From CAYRNR01 sp964425605 (GTDB lineage: Bacteria > Myxococcota_A > UBA796 > UBA9615 > CAYRNR01), in NCBI GenBank assembly GCA_964425605.1, contig CAYRNR010000003.1, forward strand, positions 62,001-126,000: DNA of 64,000 nt, in the 5' to 3' direction. Positions 43,932-52,242 of this stretch are shown here, piece after piece. The stretch's first letter is position 1; every line of letters begins with the position of its first letter. The position numbers were made by a program, and so were the translations under genes. The notes below the pieces were generated by a model that saw only the letters and a list, made by a program, of their open reading frames with translations, was not told the origin of the DNA and searched no databases.

Positions 43932-45038
43932 TCAGAACCTCACGGTGAGGGAATACGGTCCCCCACCCGAATACCCGAAGCTGTCCACCACCAGCAGGTA
44001 GGTCCCGGTGGTCGGGGCCGTGAACTCCAGGGTCTCGTACGAGTCCAGGATCACGTCGTCCACACCGGCTAGGCAGTTCACGTCGGGGTACGTGGGATCG
44101 TCGCTGATGTAGAGCGTCGCGTCCGGTGGATAGGTCTCGTACATCAGATAGGCGGTCAGCTCCTGGCCGCTGGTCAGCTGGAGGCGGTACACACCCTCGT
44201 CGCCGATGGCGCTGTAGCCGGTACAGGCGAGGGGCTGGTCGTAGTCGTTGTTCAGCAGATCGGTGTCGCCGGTGAGGATCGACGACGAGGAGACGAGCGG
44301 CGCGCCGGAGGCGATGTCCGCCGCCTCGACACCGACCAGCAGCGGCAGGGTCTCGATGGTCCAGGCGTTGCCGTCGTCGTCGGTCAGATCGGCCTGCAGC
44401 ACCACGGTGTCGCCCGCAACGGCGCCGGCGTCGAGGTCGACCCGGACGTCGGAATCCGGCACAGCGGTCGCGCCGATGCCGATGGGCGTACCGCCGCCGT
44501 ACGTGACCGTACCGCCGAGGACGGAGAACGACGCTGTGCTGCCCGCATCGCGCGTGAACACGGCGGTGAGGTTGGCGCCGGTCGGGGTGTCCCCTTCGTT
44601 GATCAAGAGGACCTCGAGCCGCGCCAGCTCGCCACCCTCGGCGACGTGGTCGCCGTCGCCGCCAGCCGTGTCGTCCACCAGGATGGTCTGGGTCTCCATG
44701 CTCGGACCGGCCACGTGGGAGAAGGTGACGTACCCCGCGTCGGGCGCGTAGTCGTCGTAGCCGCTGGCGCCGTACAGGTTGGCCGCGGCCTGGGCCTCCA
44801 GCTCGGTGTACCCGTCGAGGTTGATGTCGGCCAGGTCGATCCCCAGCACGAGGCTGTTGGCGTCGTCGGTGTCCATGAACAGCGACGGCGGGTTGGCGAT
44901 GGCGCTGGCCCAGCTGTTGAGGCTCGTCCACAGCTGCAGCGGCTGGGGACTCGGGTACACGTTGTCGAGGGTCAGGCAGTAGTAGTCGGTGCCATCGCCC
45001 ACGTACAGGTCCACCATCAGGTCGGGATCAATGTACAT
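43932..45038 (-). CDS. PPC-domain protein lacking a signal peptide
   Basis: 368 residues. The ATG at 45038 has a strong ribosome site (GGGAGGAGGGGTC), yet the N-terminus (MYIDPDLMVDLYVGDGTDYY) is acidic with no signal peptide. The middle has beta segments of an exported type (LARLEVLLINEGDTPTGANL, FSVLGGTVTYGGGTPIGIG). The last 90 residues are a pre-peptidase C-terminal domain: GVYRLQLTSGQELTAYLMYE, then TLEFTAPTTGTYLLVVDSFG and a final YSLTVRF. These domains belong to secreted proteins, so the missing signal is odd; the gene may have lost its 5' end. It lies between two lipoprotein genes in one minus-strand run. Confidence 0.6.
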   Translation of the reverse strand: MYIDPDLMVDLYVGDGTDYYCLTLDNVYPSPQPLQLWTSLNSWASAIANPPSLFMDTDDANSLVLGIDLADINLDGYTELEAQAAANLYGASGYDDYAPDAGYVTFSHVAGPSMETQTILVDDTAGGDGDHVAEGGELARLEVLLINEGDTPTGANLTAVFTRDAGSTASFSVLGGTVTYGGGTPIGIGATAVPDSDVRVDLDAGAVAGDTVVLQADLTDDDGNAWTIETLPLLVGVEAADIASGAPLVSSSSILTGDTDLLNNDYDQPLACTGYSAIGDEGVYRLQLTSGQELTAYLMYETYPPDATLYISDDPTYPDVNCLAGVDDVILDSYETLEFTAPTTGTYLLVVDSFGYSGGGPYSLTVRF

Positions 45039-45168
45039 GACCCCTCCTCCCAGAAGAACTTCGTGTTCGTATCGACGGTATCAGGGTCTCTCGCGACCTG
45101 TCCAAGGGAACGCGCAGGCCCCGGCGGAGTATGGACGATGACCGCGAAGGCCATGGGCTGACGAGACG

Positions 45169-46446
45169 TCAGAACGGCTGCAGCACCCCCCACTCCGCGG
45201 CGACGTACCCGTCGCGCTGCATGGGCGTGGGCGGCGGCGGCTCGACCAGGCTGATGGGGTAGTTGAGGGGGTGGAACACCCACAGGGTGCGCATGATGGC
45301 GGCCGGGGCCGGGGTGATGTGTAGCTGGACGTAGGCCTCGGGATCCTGGGGATAGACGGCGTACCAGGGGTAGCCCTCGAGCTCGGGCACCCAGAACTCG
45401 ACGAAGTCGTCGATCTCGTTGGTGGCGTGGCCGAGCTCGGTCAGCAGGGTGCGGAGCTCGTCCTCCAGGTCCAGCCCGTCGAGGATCCACCCCATCGAGG
45501 TGTCGTACTCCTGGGGTAACGCGGCCTCGTAGAACAGGTAGCCGTAGGCCCCGTCGATGGTCCCGTCCGGCTCCACGTGCACGTCCCAGCCGCTGCCGTA
45601 CTCGGGCTCGGACACGGTCACGTGCCCCCCGGCGGGGAAGCTCAGGGTGACCTGCACGTCCTGCGCCGACTCCGGGTAGAGGTAGAGGTTGGGGGCGGCA
45701 CCCTGCCAGGGCTCCATGAAGCTGTACTCCACGTAGTCGGTGCCCGCTCCGTTCAACGCGGTGAACCCGAAGGGCATCTCCTCGAGCTCGAAGGCCAGGT
45801 CGTAGCTCCCCTCGGCGAGGTTGCCCAGGCCCCACCGCCCCTGCTCGTCGGTGGTCACCGTGGTCGTGAAGCCCCCGGGCCCGGTCATCTCCATCTCCTG
45901 GTCGATACAGTAGTGGTCGGCGAAGAACCCCTGCTCGCCGAACACGACGCCCGTCACCGCGTGGGCCGCCACCGGCACGGCGTCCAGATCGATCTCGAGG
46001 GTGTCGCCGAGCAGGCCGTGGTACAGCTCCGTGTAGAACCCGCCGGCCCTCGCGTAGGCGTAGTACTCCGGTGGATCGCTGTAGGGATCCTCCTCGTACA
46101 CGTCGAGGACGATGGGGCCCTCCTGGTCCAGGTGCAGGGTGTCCACGAGGTGACCCCAACCGTCGGAGTAGACCTCCAGGGTGATGTCCGTCGCCACCCC
46201 CTCCACGGGCAACACCGGGACGGGCTCGCCCGCCGAGTCGTCGTCGTCCCCCACCGAGCTGTCGTCGTCGTCGCCAGCTTCGCTCGAGTCGTCGTCGTCA
46301 TCGGTCGTCGTGTCGTCGTCGTCATCCGCCGTCACGTCGTCGTCGTCGCCGGCGGTCGCGTCGTCGTCGTCGGCCGCTTCGGGGCAGCCGGCCAGGAACA
46401 TCACGGCGATCCCCATCCAGGTCACGAGTCCGATTCTCGTCCGCAT
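45169..46446 (-). CDS. Lipoprotein with long poly-Asp linker
   Basis: 425 residues from the ATG at 46446 (GGGAGGTGTGGGA upstream). Lipobox FLAGC (Cys21), then about 50 residues of (T/S)-x-DDDDD units. The mature part is beta-rich, with a carboxypeptidase-regulatory-like or Cna-B-like unit (GGFTTTVTTDEQGRWGLGNL, then EGSYDLAFELEE) and many Tyr/Trp in strands (YYAYARAGGFYTELYHG). No catalytic motif is visible. It is probably a surface-displayed structural or binding protein. It is first in a run with the genes at 43932 and 41546, though 130 bp separates it from the next. Confidence 0.65.
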   Translation of the reverse strand: MRTRIGLVTWMGIAVMFLAGCPEAADDDDATAGDDDDVTADDDDDTTTDDDDDSSEAGDDDDSSVGDDDDSAGEPVPVLPVEGVATDITLEVYSDGWGHLVDTLHLDQEGPIVLDVYEEDPYSDPPEYYAYARAGGFYTELYHGLLGDTLEIDLDAVPVAAHAVTGVVFGEQGFFADHYCIDQEMEMTGPGGFTTTVTTDEQGRWGLGNLAEGSYDLAFELEEMPFGFTALNGAGTDYVEYSFMEPWQGAAPNLYLYPESAQDVQVTLSFPAGGHVTVSEPEYGSGWDVHVEPDGTIDGAYGYLFYEAALPQEYDTSMGWILDGLDLEDELRTLLTELGHATNEIDDFVEFWVPELEGYPWYAVYPQDPEAYVQLHITPAPAAIMRTLWVFHPLNYPISLVEPPPPTPMQRDGYVAAEWGVLQPF

Positions 46447-46622
46447 TCCCACACCTCCCGAGGTGCGGCCACTGTATCGCCGCGAGGAGAGCGCGAGCGA
46501 GGGAATTCCCGTGCCCGGGGGTCGTTCGTCACGAGAACCTGAGCCGATCGTGGCGTCGATGCGGTTCGCCTTGGAAACAGCCCGCGCCGAGCGTGTGCGG
46601 GCAATCGAAAAGGAGTACCGCG

Positions 46623-48506
46623 ATGACCACGAAACCAACCTGGCCGATGCGAGGACTGCGCCGCCTTCCCTCTTTGCTCGCCGCCACGGTCCTGTGCGGC
46701 TGCGGCAGCGCTGGTGTCCCCGATCTGATGGACACGCTGGACAGCGAATGGGAGTCCAGCCCGATCGCCATCGAGGCGGCCCTGCTGCTGTCCGACTCCG
46801 AGGGCCTGCTGACCGACACCAGCGGGTGGATCGAGGGCGCCGCGGACGCCGTGTCCGGTCGCACGCTGACGCTGACCTTCGACGAGGACGGCGCGGCCCT
46901 GGACGAGGACGCGCTGCGCGACGAGGTCGACGCCCTCTCCGACGACCTGGTCGAGGCGCTGGAGACCATGGCCTTCGACGGCAGCACTGCGAGCCCCCTG
47001 CTCCAGACCCAGCTCCCGACGGCGGTCCACTGGGGCGTCCTGCAGTACACGCTCACCGAGCAGGCCGTGGCCGGGCTGGTCGCTGCGGTCACCCTGGACG
47101 AGCTGCAGCCGGGCGAGTACCTGGTCGAGTGGGACGAATGCTCCAAGGTCCAGATCGCCGCGCTGGACTCGATGTCCGTGGAGATCACGGACGTCACAGC
47201 GACCGCAGACGACACGGGCTTCGAGGTGGTCCTCGCGCTGGGCTCCCCCGAGGTCACCCTCGACGAGGTGAACCTGTGGCACCGCCGGTTCTACGGCGAA
47301 TGCGTGCCCCGCACCGTCGAGGGGGTGACCCTCTCCCTGGCCGGTGTCGAGTTCGACGCGCTGACCCTCCATGTGGACCTCGACCGCGCCACGGCGTCCT
47401 ACGACTGGCCGCGGATGGAGGTGTCGGCGAGCAGCTGGTGCGGAGAAGAGGTCGTGGACTCCAGCACGTACCACGACATCCTCTACGGCGACGCGGACGA
47501 GGGGCTGCCCAGCTCGTACCCGTACTCCTACCTGGACGTCCGCTACACCGACTCGGTCGAGCGAGAGCTCGGCGACGCGATCGACGCCATGACGCTCTCG
47601 GAGAAGGCATCCCTGGTCTGGGACACGTTCGGCAGCATCGGCTCGTTCTGGGACCAGGTCGAGACGGTCGCCTTCGTCGTCGGCGTGCTCGACGACGTGC
47701 TCCGCGCCTTCCTCGAGGAGACCCTCGAGTCGGCCCTCGACGCGGTGGACGACTGGCTCGCCGACCAGTTCGGATCGGGCGCCCCTCCCGTGGACCCGGG
47801 CGGGAACGTGGTCGTCGACAACACGCCCGACGGCGATCCCCTCCACGGGGACCACGTCGCCCTCGAGATCGCCATGGACGTGGACCCGGCCGACGCGTCG
47901 GACTTCGGCCTGACGCTGGTCTCGCACACTCTCGATCACGACGACGACGACGTGCTCGATCCGGTGGACAACTGCCCCGACGACGCCAACCCCGGCCAGA
48001 GCGACGGGGACCACGACGGCGTGGGCGACGCCTGCGACGCCGCCACCTTGCACCCAACGATCGTCTCGCACGGCCTCGAAGCCTGGGCGGCGGACGCCGA
48101 GTACTGGGCGCAGATCCGGGCCACCGTCCTGTGCGGCGCGATCCGGGCCGACCGCGGCGAGATGTTCGACCGGGCGGGCATCGTTCGTCCCGAGGAACTC
48201 CACGTGATCGACGAGGTCGGCGCGGCGGACTGCCTCGAGGCGCTCGAGGAGCTGCTGTGGCGGATCAAGGATCGCTACGACGAGCGCTGGCCCGGCGAGG
48301 TGCACGTCGCCCTGGCTCCCACCGTGGACTCCTGGCTGGCCGAGACCGCCCTCACCCCGGCCCAGCTGGACCTGGCCGCCGCTTACCTCGACGCGGCCTC
48401 TGCGATGGCCGCGATGGATATCGGAGATGGGTCGGCGGCGCCACAGCAGCTGGCGTCGGTCCGCGAGCAGATCTCCACCCACGTCCAGATCCAGCCCGGC
48501 ATGTAG
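46623..48506 (+). CDS. Lipoprotein with thrombospondin type 3 repeat
   Basis: 627 residues from the ATG at 46623 (AAGGAG upstream at 46610-46615). Signal peptide with a Cys-rich lipobox VLCGCG (Cys25 or 27). Residues about 30-430 are a globular region with few known features (Cys in WDECSKVQ, GECVPRT, SSWCGEE, which may pair). At about 440-480 there is a thrombospondin type 3 calcium-binding repeat: DDDVLDPVDNCPDDANPGQS followed by DGDHDGVGDACD. A helical C-terminal region of about 140 residues follows. It lacks the poly-Asp linker. The operon context is uninformative: it is divergent from the preceding lipoprotein, and the next minus-strand element is a remnant. Confidence 0.65.
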   Translation: MTTKPTWPMRGLRRLPSLLAATVLCGCGSAGVPDLMDTLDSEWESSPIAIEAALLLSDSEGLLTDTSGWIEGAADAVSGRTLTLTFDEDGAALDEDALRDEVDALSDDLVEALETMAFDGSTASPLLQTQLPTAVHWGVLQYTLTEQAVAGLVAAVTLDELQPGEYLVEWDECSKVQIAALDSMSVEITDVTATADDTGFEVVLALGSPEVTLDEVNLWHRRFYGECVPRTVEGVTLSLAGVEFDALTLHVDLDRATASYDWPRMEVSASSWCGEEVVDSSTYHDILYGDADEGLPSSYPYSYLDVRYTDSVERELGDAIDAMTLSEKASLVWDTFGSIGSFWDQVETVAFVVGVLDDVLRAFLEETLESALDAVDDWLADQFGSGAPPVDPGGNVVVDNTPDGDPLHGDHVALEIAMDVDPADASDFGLTLVSHTLDHDDDDVLDPVDNCPDDANPGQSDGDHDGVGDACDAATLHPTIVSHGLEAWAADAEYWAQIRATVLCGAIRADRGEMFDRAGIVRPEELHVIDEVGAADCLEALEELLWRIKDRYDERWPGEVHVALAPTVDSWLAETALTPAQLDLAAAYLDAASAMAAMDIGDGSAAPQQLASVREQISTHVQIQPGM

Positions 48507-48527
48507 CGCCCTGCGCCGGGGGCCGGC

Positions 48528-48684
48528 CTACGGGCACGCGGGGTGGTACTCGATGTTGTTGGTGTTCTCCACCCCCACGGTACCCACGTGCCAGTCGGTC
48601 CCCGCGCCCATGTCCACCGCGTACGGATCGTTGCCGGTTGGGTCGATGCGGATTTTGTTCTTGACGTCCCCGGCAGGAACGATA
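48528..48684 (-). pseudogene. 3' remnant of an exported-protein gene
   Basis: On the minus strand a frame ending in TAG at 48528 reads VKNKIRIDPTGNDPYAVDMG, then AGTDWHVGTVGVENTNNIEY, then HPACP. It has normal, very GC-rich third positions and a plausible protein sequence, but no start codon or ribosome site and no room for a full gene. It looks like the last 50 residues of a deleted gene, now overlapping the promoter region of the flavoprotein gene. Confidence 0.45.
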
Positions 48685-48711
48685 ACACTTGTTACATAAC
48701 AGACGTTATCG
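48661..48711 (+). promoter_or_regulatory. Promoter and TetR operator of the double-flavodoxin gene
   Basis: A possible -35 TTGACG (48661-48666) and a weak -10 TAACAC (48683-48688, 16-bp spacing) are followed by TGTTACATAACA, with arms TGTTA/TAACA. An outer perfect inverted repeat CGATAAC (48680-48686) and GTTATCG (48705-48711) encloses it. The 11-mer GTTACATAACA (48691-48701) recurs upstream of the TetR gene, which supports it as the operator of that regulator. Confidence 0.6.
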
Positions 48712-48725
48712 AAGGGGAACACACC

Positions 48726-50096
48726 ATGAACATCGTCGTCATCCAGGGAAGCCCGTCCGGAAACAAGGGGGTCACCGCCCAGTCCGTGAGCTACCTGAGC
48801 AAGCGTTTCGCCGAGCACGAGTTCGAGTACATCGAGGTGAGCCGCCGCATCCGGAAGATCGAGCGCGACGCGGACCTGCTGGACTCCATCCTCGAACGAA
48901 TGGAGCGCGCGGACGCCATCGTGTGGGCGTTCCCCGTCTACCTGATGCTCGTACCCGCGCAGATGAAGCGGTTCATCGAGCTGGCGATCGAGCGCGCCGA
49001 GCCCGGGACCTTCGAGGGCAAGGTCGCGACGGCCCTGTCCACCTCGGCCCACCACTACGATCACACGGCCCACGACTACCTCCACGGCATCAGCTGCGAC
49101 CTGGGCATGTCCTACGTGCGCGGCTTCTCCGCGGAGATCCAGGACCTGTTCGCAGAGGAGGGGCGCGCCAACCTCGAGGGGTTCGCGCGAGACTTCTTCC
49201 GGCGCGTCGAGGGTGAGGCCGTGCTGGACGCCGTCGTTCCGCCGGTCGAGGCGTCCGGGTTCCGGTACGAGCCGAGCCTGCCCGACCCGGCCATCGGGAC
49301 CGGACAGGGACGGATCGTGGTGATCGACGACTCCGGCCCCGAGGACCACAACCTGCGCCGGATGATCGAGGTGTTCGAGCGGTCGGTGTCGGTGCAGGTG
49401 GATCGGATCGAGCTGGCCCACCTGCGCATGGACGGCGGCTGCCTCGGGTGCATGAAGTGTTCCGACGGCGCGGCGTGCGTGTACCGCGACGAGTACGAGG
49501 CCGCGTTCGAGGACCGGGTCAAGCCCGCGGACGTGGTCGTCTACGCCGGCGCCATCCGGGATCGCTTCTTCTCGGCGCGCATGAAGACCTTCATCGACCG
49601 CTTCTTCAGCAACGGCCACCGCCCGGTGATGGCCGGCAGCGCCGTGGGCTTCCTGGTGTCCGGCCCGCTGGCGCAGCTGCCCAACCTGCGGGAGATGATC
49701 GAGGCGCACATCGAGGTGGGTGGCTGCCACCGCCTCGGCGTGGTCACCGACGAGCACGCCTCAGGCGACGCGCTCACGCGGATCCTGGTCAGCCTGGCGC
49801 AGACCGCCGATCGGTGGATCGAGCAGCCCTGGGTCTCGCCCGCGACGTTCCGCGGCGTGGGTGCGCAGAAGAACTTCCGCGATCTCATCTACTCGTACCG
49901 CGGGATCATGTCCGCCGACCACCGCTTCTACCGCGACAACGGCCTGTACGACTTCCCCACCCGGGACCGATCGACCTGGCTCGTCCAGACCGCGCTGCTG
50001 TGGCTGCGACGCATCCCCGGGCTGAACCGCAGGATCGTGCGGTGGATGATGGGCGGCAAGATGCGCACCTACAGCAAGCTGCTCGAGACGGTCTGA
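48726..50096 (+). CDS. Tandem flavodoxin-like NAD(P)H/FMN oxidoreductase
   Basis: 456 residues from the ATG at 48726; the frame is open upstream through the operator, which argues against an earlier start. Two flavodoxin-fold domains are fused. The first (1-190) has VVIQGSPSGNKGVTAQSVSY and VWAFPVYLMLVPAQMKRFIE. The second (about 198-400) has VVIDDSGPEDHNLRRM, GGCLGCMKCSDGAACVYRDE and VVYAGAIRDRFFSARMKTFI, as in iron-sulfur-flavoprotein/NADPH-FMN reductases. The C-terminal 55 residues are basic (RRIPGLNRRIVRWMMGGKMR) and may contact membrane. It probably reduces quinones or electrophiles and is induced through the TetR regulator that lies 5 bp beyond its stop in convergent orientation. Confidence 0.8.
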   Translation: MNIVVIQGSPSGNKGVTAQSVSYLSKRFAEHEFEYIEVSRRIRKIERDADLLDSILERMERADAIVWAFPVYLMLVPAQMKRFIELAIERAEPGTFEGKVATALSTSAHHYDHTAHDYLHGISCDLGMSYVRGFSAEIQDLFAEEGRANLEGFARDFFRRVEGEAVLDAVVPPVEASGFRYEPSLPDPAIGTGQGRIVVIDDSGPEDHNLRRMIEVFERSVSVQVDRIELAHLRMDGGCLGCMKCSDGAACVYRDEYEAAFEDRVKPADVVVYAGAIRDRFFSARMKTFIDRFFSNGHRPVMAGSAVGFLVSGPLAQLPNLREMIEAHIEVGGCHRLGVVTDEHASGDALTRILVSLAQTADRWIEQPWVSPATFRGVGAQKNFRDLIYSYRGIMSADHRFYRDNGLYDFPTRDRSTWLVQTALLWLRRIPGLNRRIVRWMMGGKMRTYSKLLETV

Positions 50097-50101
50097 TCCC
50101 C

Positions 50102-50668
50102 TCAGTTGGAGTTCAGCTCGAACCCGATCACGGCCCTCCCCGCGAGCATCAGGTACTCCTGGGCCCTGGCCATCGGATCCTCCTGGGCCTCCGAGAAGAA
50201 CAGGCTCGACAGTCCCTGACTGAAGAACCACATCAGCGCGTGGATGCGCGCGAGCTGCTCGTCGGACAGCGACGCCAGGGTGGGCTCCGTCCGCATCTGC
50301 GCGAGCACGAACGCCGGCGGCGCCTTGCCCTGCTGGAGGTCCTTCAGGGCCTCGCCCTCGAGGGTGACCAGGCGGTACAGGTGGGGCTCCTCCTGGGCGA
50401 ACTTCAGGCTGCCGAACCCCATCTGCAGGAATCCCCGGTCGCCGGCGTCCGCGGGCATCAAGAAGCCCATGGCCACCGCTTCGGCCCGCTCCATGACCGC
50501 CGCGCGCAGCGCGTCCATGGAGGCGAACGCCCGGTACACGGGCTGGGTCGAGCAGCCGAGCTCCTGGGCCAGCCGCCTCGCCGTGAGCACGTCCATGCCC
50601 TCCCGGCGGACGAGTTCGAACGCGCCGTCGAGCACCGCTTCCGCAGAGATCTTGGCCTTCGGGGGCAT
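50102..50668 (-). CDS. TetR/AcrR family transcriptional regulator
   Basis: 188 residues; ATG after GAGGTGATTCC. Residues 8-55 form the TetR helix-turn-helix: AVLDGAFELVRREGMDVLTA, then RRLAQELGCSTQPVYRAFAS. The C-terminal ligand-binding half is helical, with HALMWFFSQGLSSLF of the type seen in WHG/TetR_C_33 groups. It is a repressor that lets go of DNA when it binds a small hydrophobic ligand. GTTACATAACA occurs both 23 bp before its own start and before the flavoprotein gene, so it likely represses both. The two genes are convergent with a 5-bp gap. Confidence 0.9.
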   Translation of the reverse strand: MPPKAKISAEAVLDGAFELVRREGMDVLTARRLAQELGCSTQPVYRAFASMDALRAAVMERAEAVAMGFLMPADAGDRGFLQMGFGSLKFAQEEPHLYRLVTLEGEALKDLQQGKAPPAFVLAQMRTEPTLASLSDEQLARIHALMWFFSQGLSSLFFSEAQEDPMARAQEYLMLAGRAVIGFELNSN

Positions 50669-50691
50669 GGAATCACCTCGAGATGACGATC

Positions 50692-50713
50692 GTTACATAA
50701 CATCCGTATTCTA
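50692..50713 (-). promoter_or_regulatory. TetR autoregulatory operator and promoter -10
   Basis: GTTACATAACA (50692-50702) repeats the 11-mer found before the flavoprotein gene, and the following bases also partly match (CGT-x-x-TC). A good -10 TAGAAT on the minus strand (50708-50713) abuts it. Binding here would block transcription of the regulator itself. Confidence 0.6.
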
Positions 50714-50775
50714 ACCCGATTCCATGGATCTGGACAGGGGTGGGATAGACTGGGCTCTCAGCGAGGAGGGCTCCC

Positions 50776-51624
50776 GTGCGCACCTACCCCATCGTCCTGG
50801 TCCTGGCCTTCGCCCTCCTCCCAGGCTGCCCCGGCATCGACGAGAACGACCCACCCGGACCCCAGTGGGACGACGACGACGCGACCGATGGGGATGACGA
50901 CGACGCGACCGGCGACGACGACGACGCGACCGGCGACGACGACGACACCACCGACCCCGGTGACGACGACGACGCCCAGCCCCTGGACTGCTCCCAGCCC
51001 ATGGTCAACGGCCACCCCGTGGACGAGCCCGCCTGCGGCTGGCTGGAGTACTTCGGCCGCGAGGTGGTGCCCGCGCTGGCCGGGAGCCGGGACGAGCGCC
51101 TGGACGTGGCCGCGACGGTGGCGTGGTGGTCCCTCAAGGAGGGCGTGCTGTTCCTGGACAACCCCATCGTCTACTCGAACTGCGCCTTCGAGGACGGCAG
51201 CGAGTACATCGACCCGCTGGAGACCTGCCCGTCGGGGCGGGCGTGGCAGGTGGGGATCTCGGGCATCCAGGTGCCCACCTTCCTCGACGACCGGCCTGCG
51301 CAGCAGGCCGCGGCTCTGTACCCCTCGCTCACCGTGGACGAGGTGCTCGAGCTGACCGCGGCCGAGGCCCTGCTCGATCCGTCGGAGACGACGGCCCTGG
51401 TGGACTCGTCGGATCCGGTGCTGCGCACGTCGTGGCTGCTCCGGAACAGCCCCATCGGCGTGACGCTGCAGGTGGATCTGGTGGTCTCCGAGTGCGTGGA
51501 CGGCAGCTACTCGTGGTGTTTCGGCTCCGGCTGGACCGCCACCTCGCTGTACGCACCGGACAAGGACGCCGCGCTACGGTCCATCGAGGACATTCGCGTG
51601 GTCCTGGACGGCCTGGCGCCCTGA
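50776..51624 (+). CDS. Lipoprotein with poly-Asp linker, unknown function
   Basis: 282 residues from GTG at 50776, with GAGGAGGGCTCCC upstream. Lipobox LLPGC (Cys18), then DDDDATDGDDDDATGDDDDA-type linker to about residue 68. The mature domain has six Cys (LDCSQP, EPACGW, YSNCAF, ETCPSG, SECVDG, SWCFGS) likely in disulfides, and aromatic-rich helices (WLEYFGREVVPALAGS, TVAWWSLKEGVLFL). The segment AWWSLKEGVLFLDNP suggests similarity to myxobacterial secreted proteins, but I cannot name a family. The surface location is inferred from the lipid anchor. Confidence 0.68.
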   Translation: MRTYPIVLVLAFALLPGCPGIDENDPPGPQWDDDDATDGDDDDATGDDDDATGDDDDTTDPGDDDDAQPLDCSQPMVNGHPVDEPACGWLEYFGREVVPALAGSRDERLDVAATVAWWSLKEGVLFLDNPIVYSNCAFEDGSEYIDPLETCPSGRAWQVGISGIQVPTFLDDRPAQQAAALYPSLTVDEVLELTAAEALLDPSETTALVDSSDPVLRTSWLLRNSPIGVTLQVDLVVSECVDGSYSWCFGSGWTATSLYAPDKDAALRSIEDIRVVLDGLAP

Positions 51625-51651
51625 ACCTGCGGCGCCGGCTTCGCCCGGGCC

Positions 51652-52215
51652 TCACTTCCCGTACTTGGCCTGCATCGCGTCATGGTCCGCGAACACGGTC
51701 ACCATCTGCTGCTGCGCCGTCTTCAGCTCCTGCGTCATCGACCCGAGCTTCTCCTCGAAGTAGGTCAGCTCCCGCTCGAACTGCTCGTGCTCCTCGCGGA
51801 TCTGCTCCAGCGCCACGTCGGCGTGCGCGGCCTCGGCCGCCTCGTGCCGCTCGTGGGACTCGTCGAACCGCTCGATCTGATGACGCGCGTCGTCGATGAG
51901 GGCCCGGTGCTCGGTCTCCCAGGCCGCGTGCTTGGCCTGGACGGCCCTGTCCTCGTCGTCGAGCTCCACCCCGGCGAGCAGCTCGTCCAGCTCCGCGTGC
52001 CGCTTGTCGTTGCGGTCGTGCTCGTGGGCCAGGTCCTCGATCAGCACGGACAGATCGTGGGCCACGCCCAGGGTCGTGGCCATGTCCGCCTCGAACTCGG
52101 TGTCGAGCTCCTGGCGCAGCGCCTCACGCTGTCTCTCGGCGCGGTTGCAGGCCGTGAGGGAGACGGACGCCGCGCAGAGCACCGCAGCGAACGACAGCAG
52201 CCAGGTTCGTCTCAT
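51652..52215 (-). CDS. Coiled-coil lipoprotein
   Basis: 187 residues. Lipobox LTAC (Cys23). Nearly all of residues 25-180 are charged heptads (ERQREALRQELDTEFEADMA, HERHEAAEAAHADVALEQIR, ERELTYFEEKLGSMTQELKT), giving a long coiled coil rich in His, Glu and Ala. No catalytic motif or poly-Asp linker. In length and design it resembles Lpp/TolA-like spacer lipoproteins. It lies 27 bp downstream of the lipoprotein at 52243 on the same strand, so the two probably form an operon. Confidence 0.65.
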   Translation of the reverse strand: MRRTWLLSFAAVLCAASVSLTACNRAERQREALRQELDTEFEADMATTLGVAHDLSVLIEDLAHEHDRNDKRHAELDELLAGVELDDEDRAVQAKHAAWETEHRALIDDARHQIERFDESHERHEAAEAAHADVALEQIREEHEQFERELTYFEEKLGSMTQELKTAQQQMVTVFADHDAMQAKYGK

Positions 52216-52242
52216 GGGTGGGACCTCCTCGGTGAGTACCCT

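Noticed and set aside
48543..48725. Upstream extension of the double-flavodoxin protein
   Set aside because: It would translate through the operator and promoter; the flavodoxin fold starts at the ATG at 48726.
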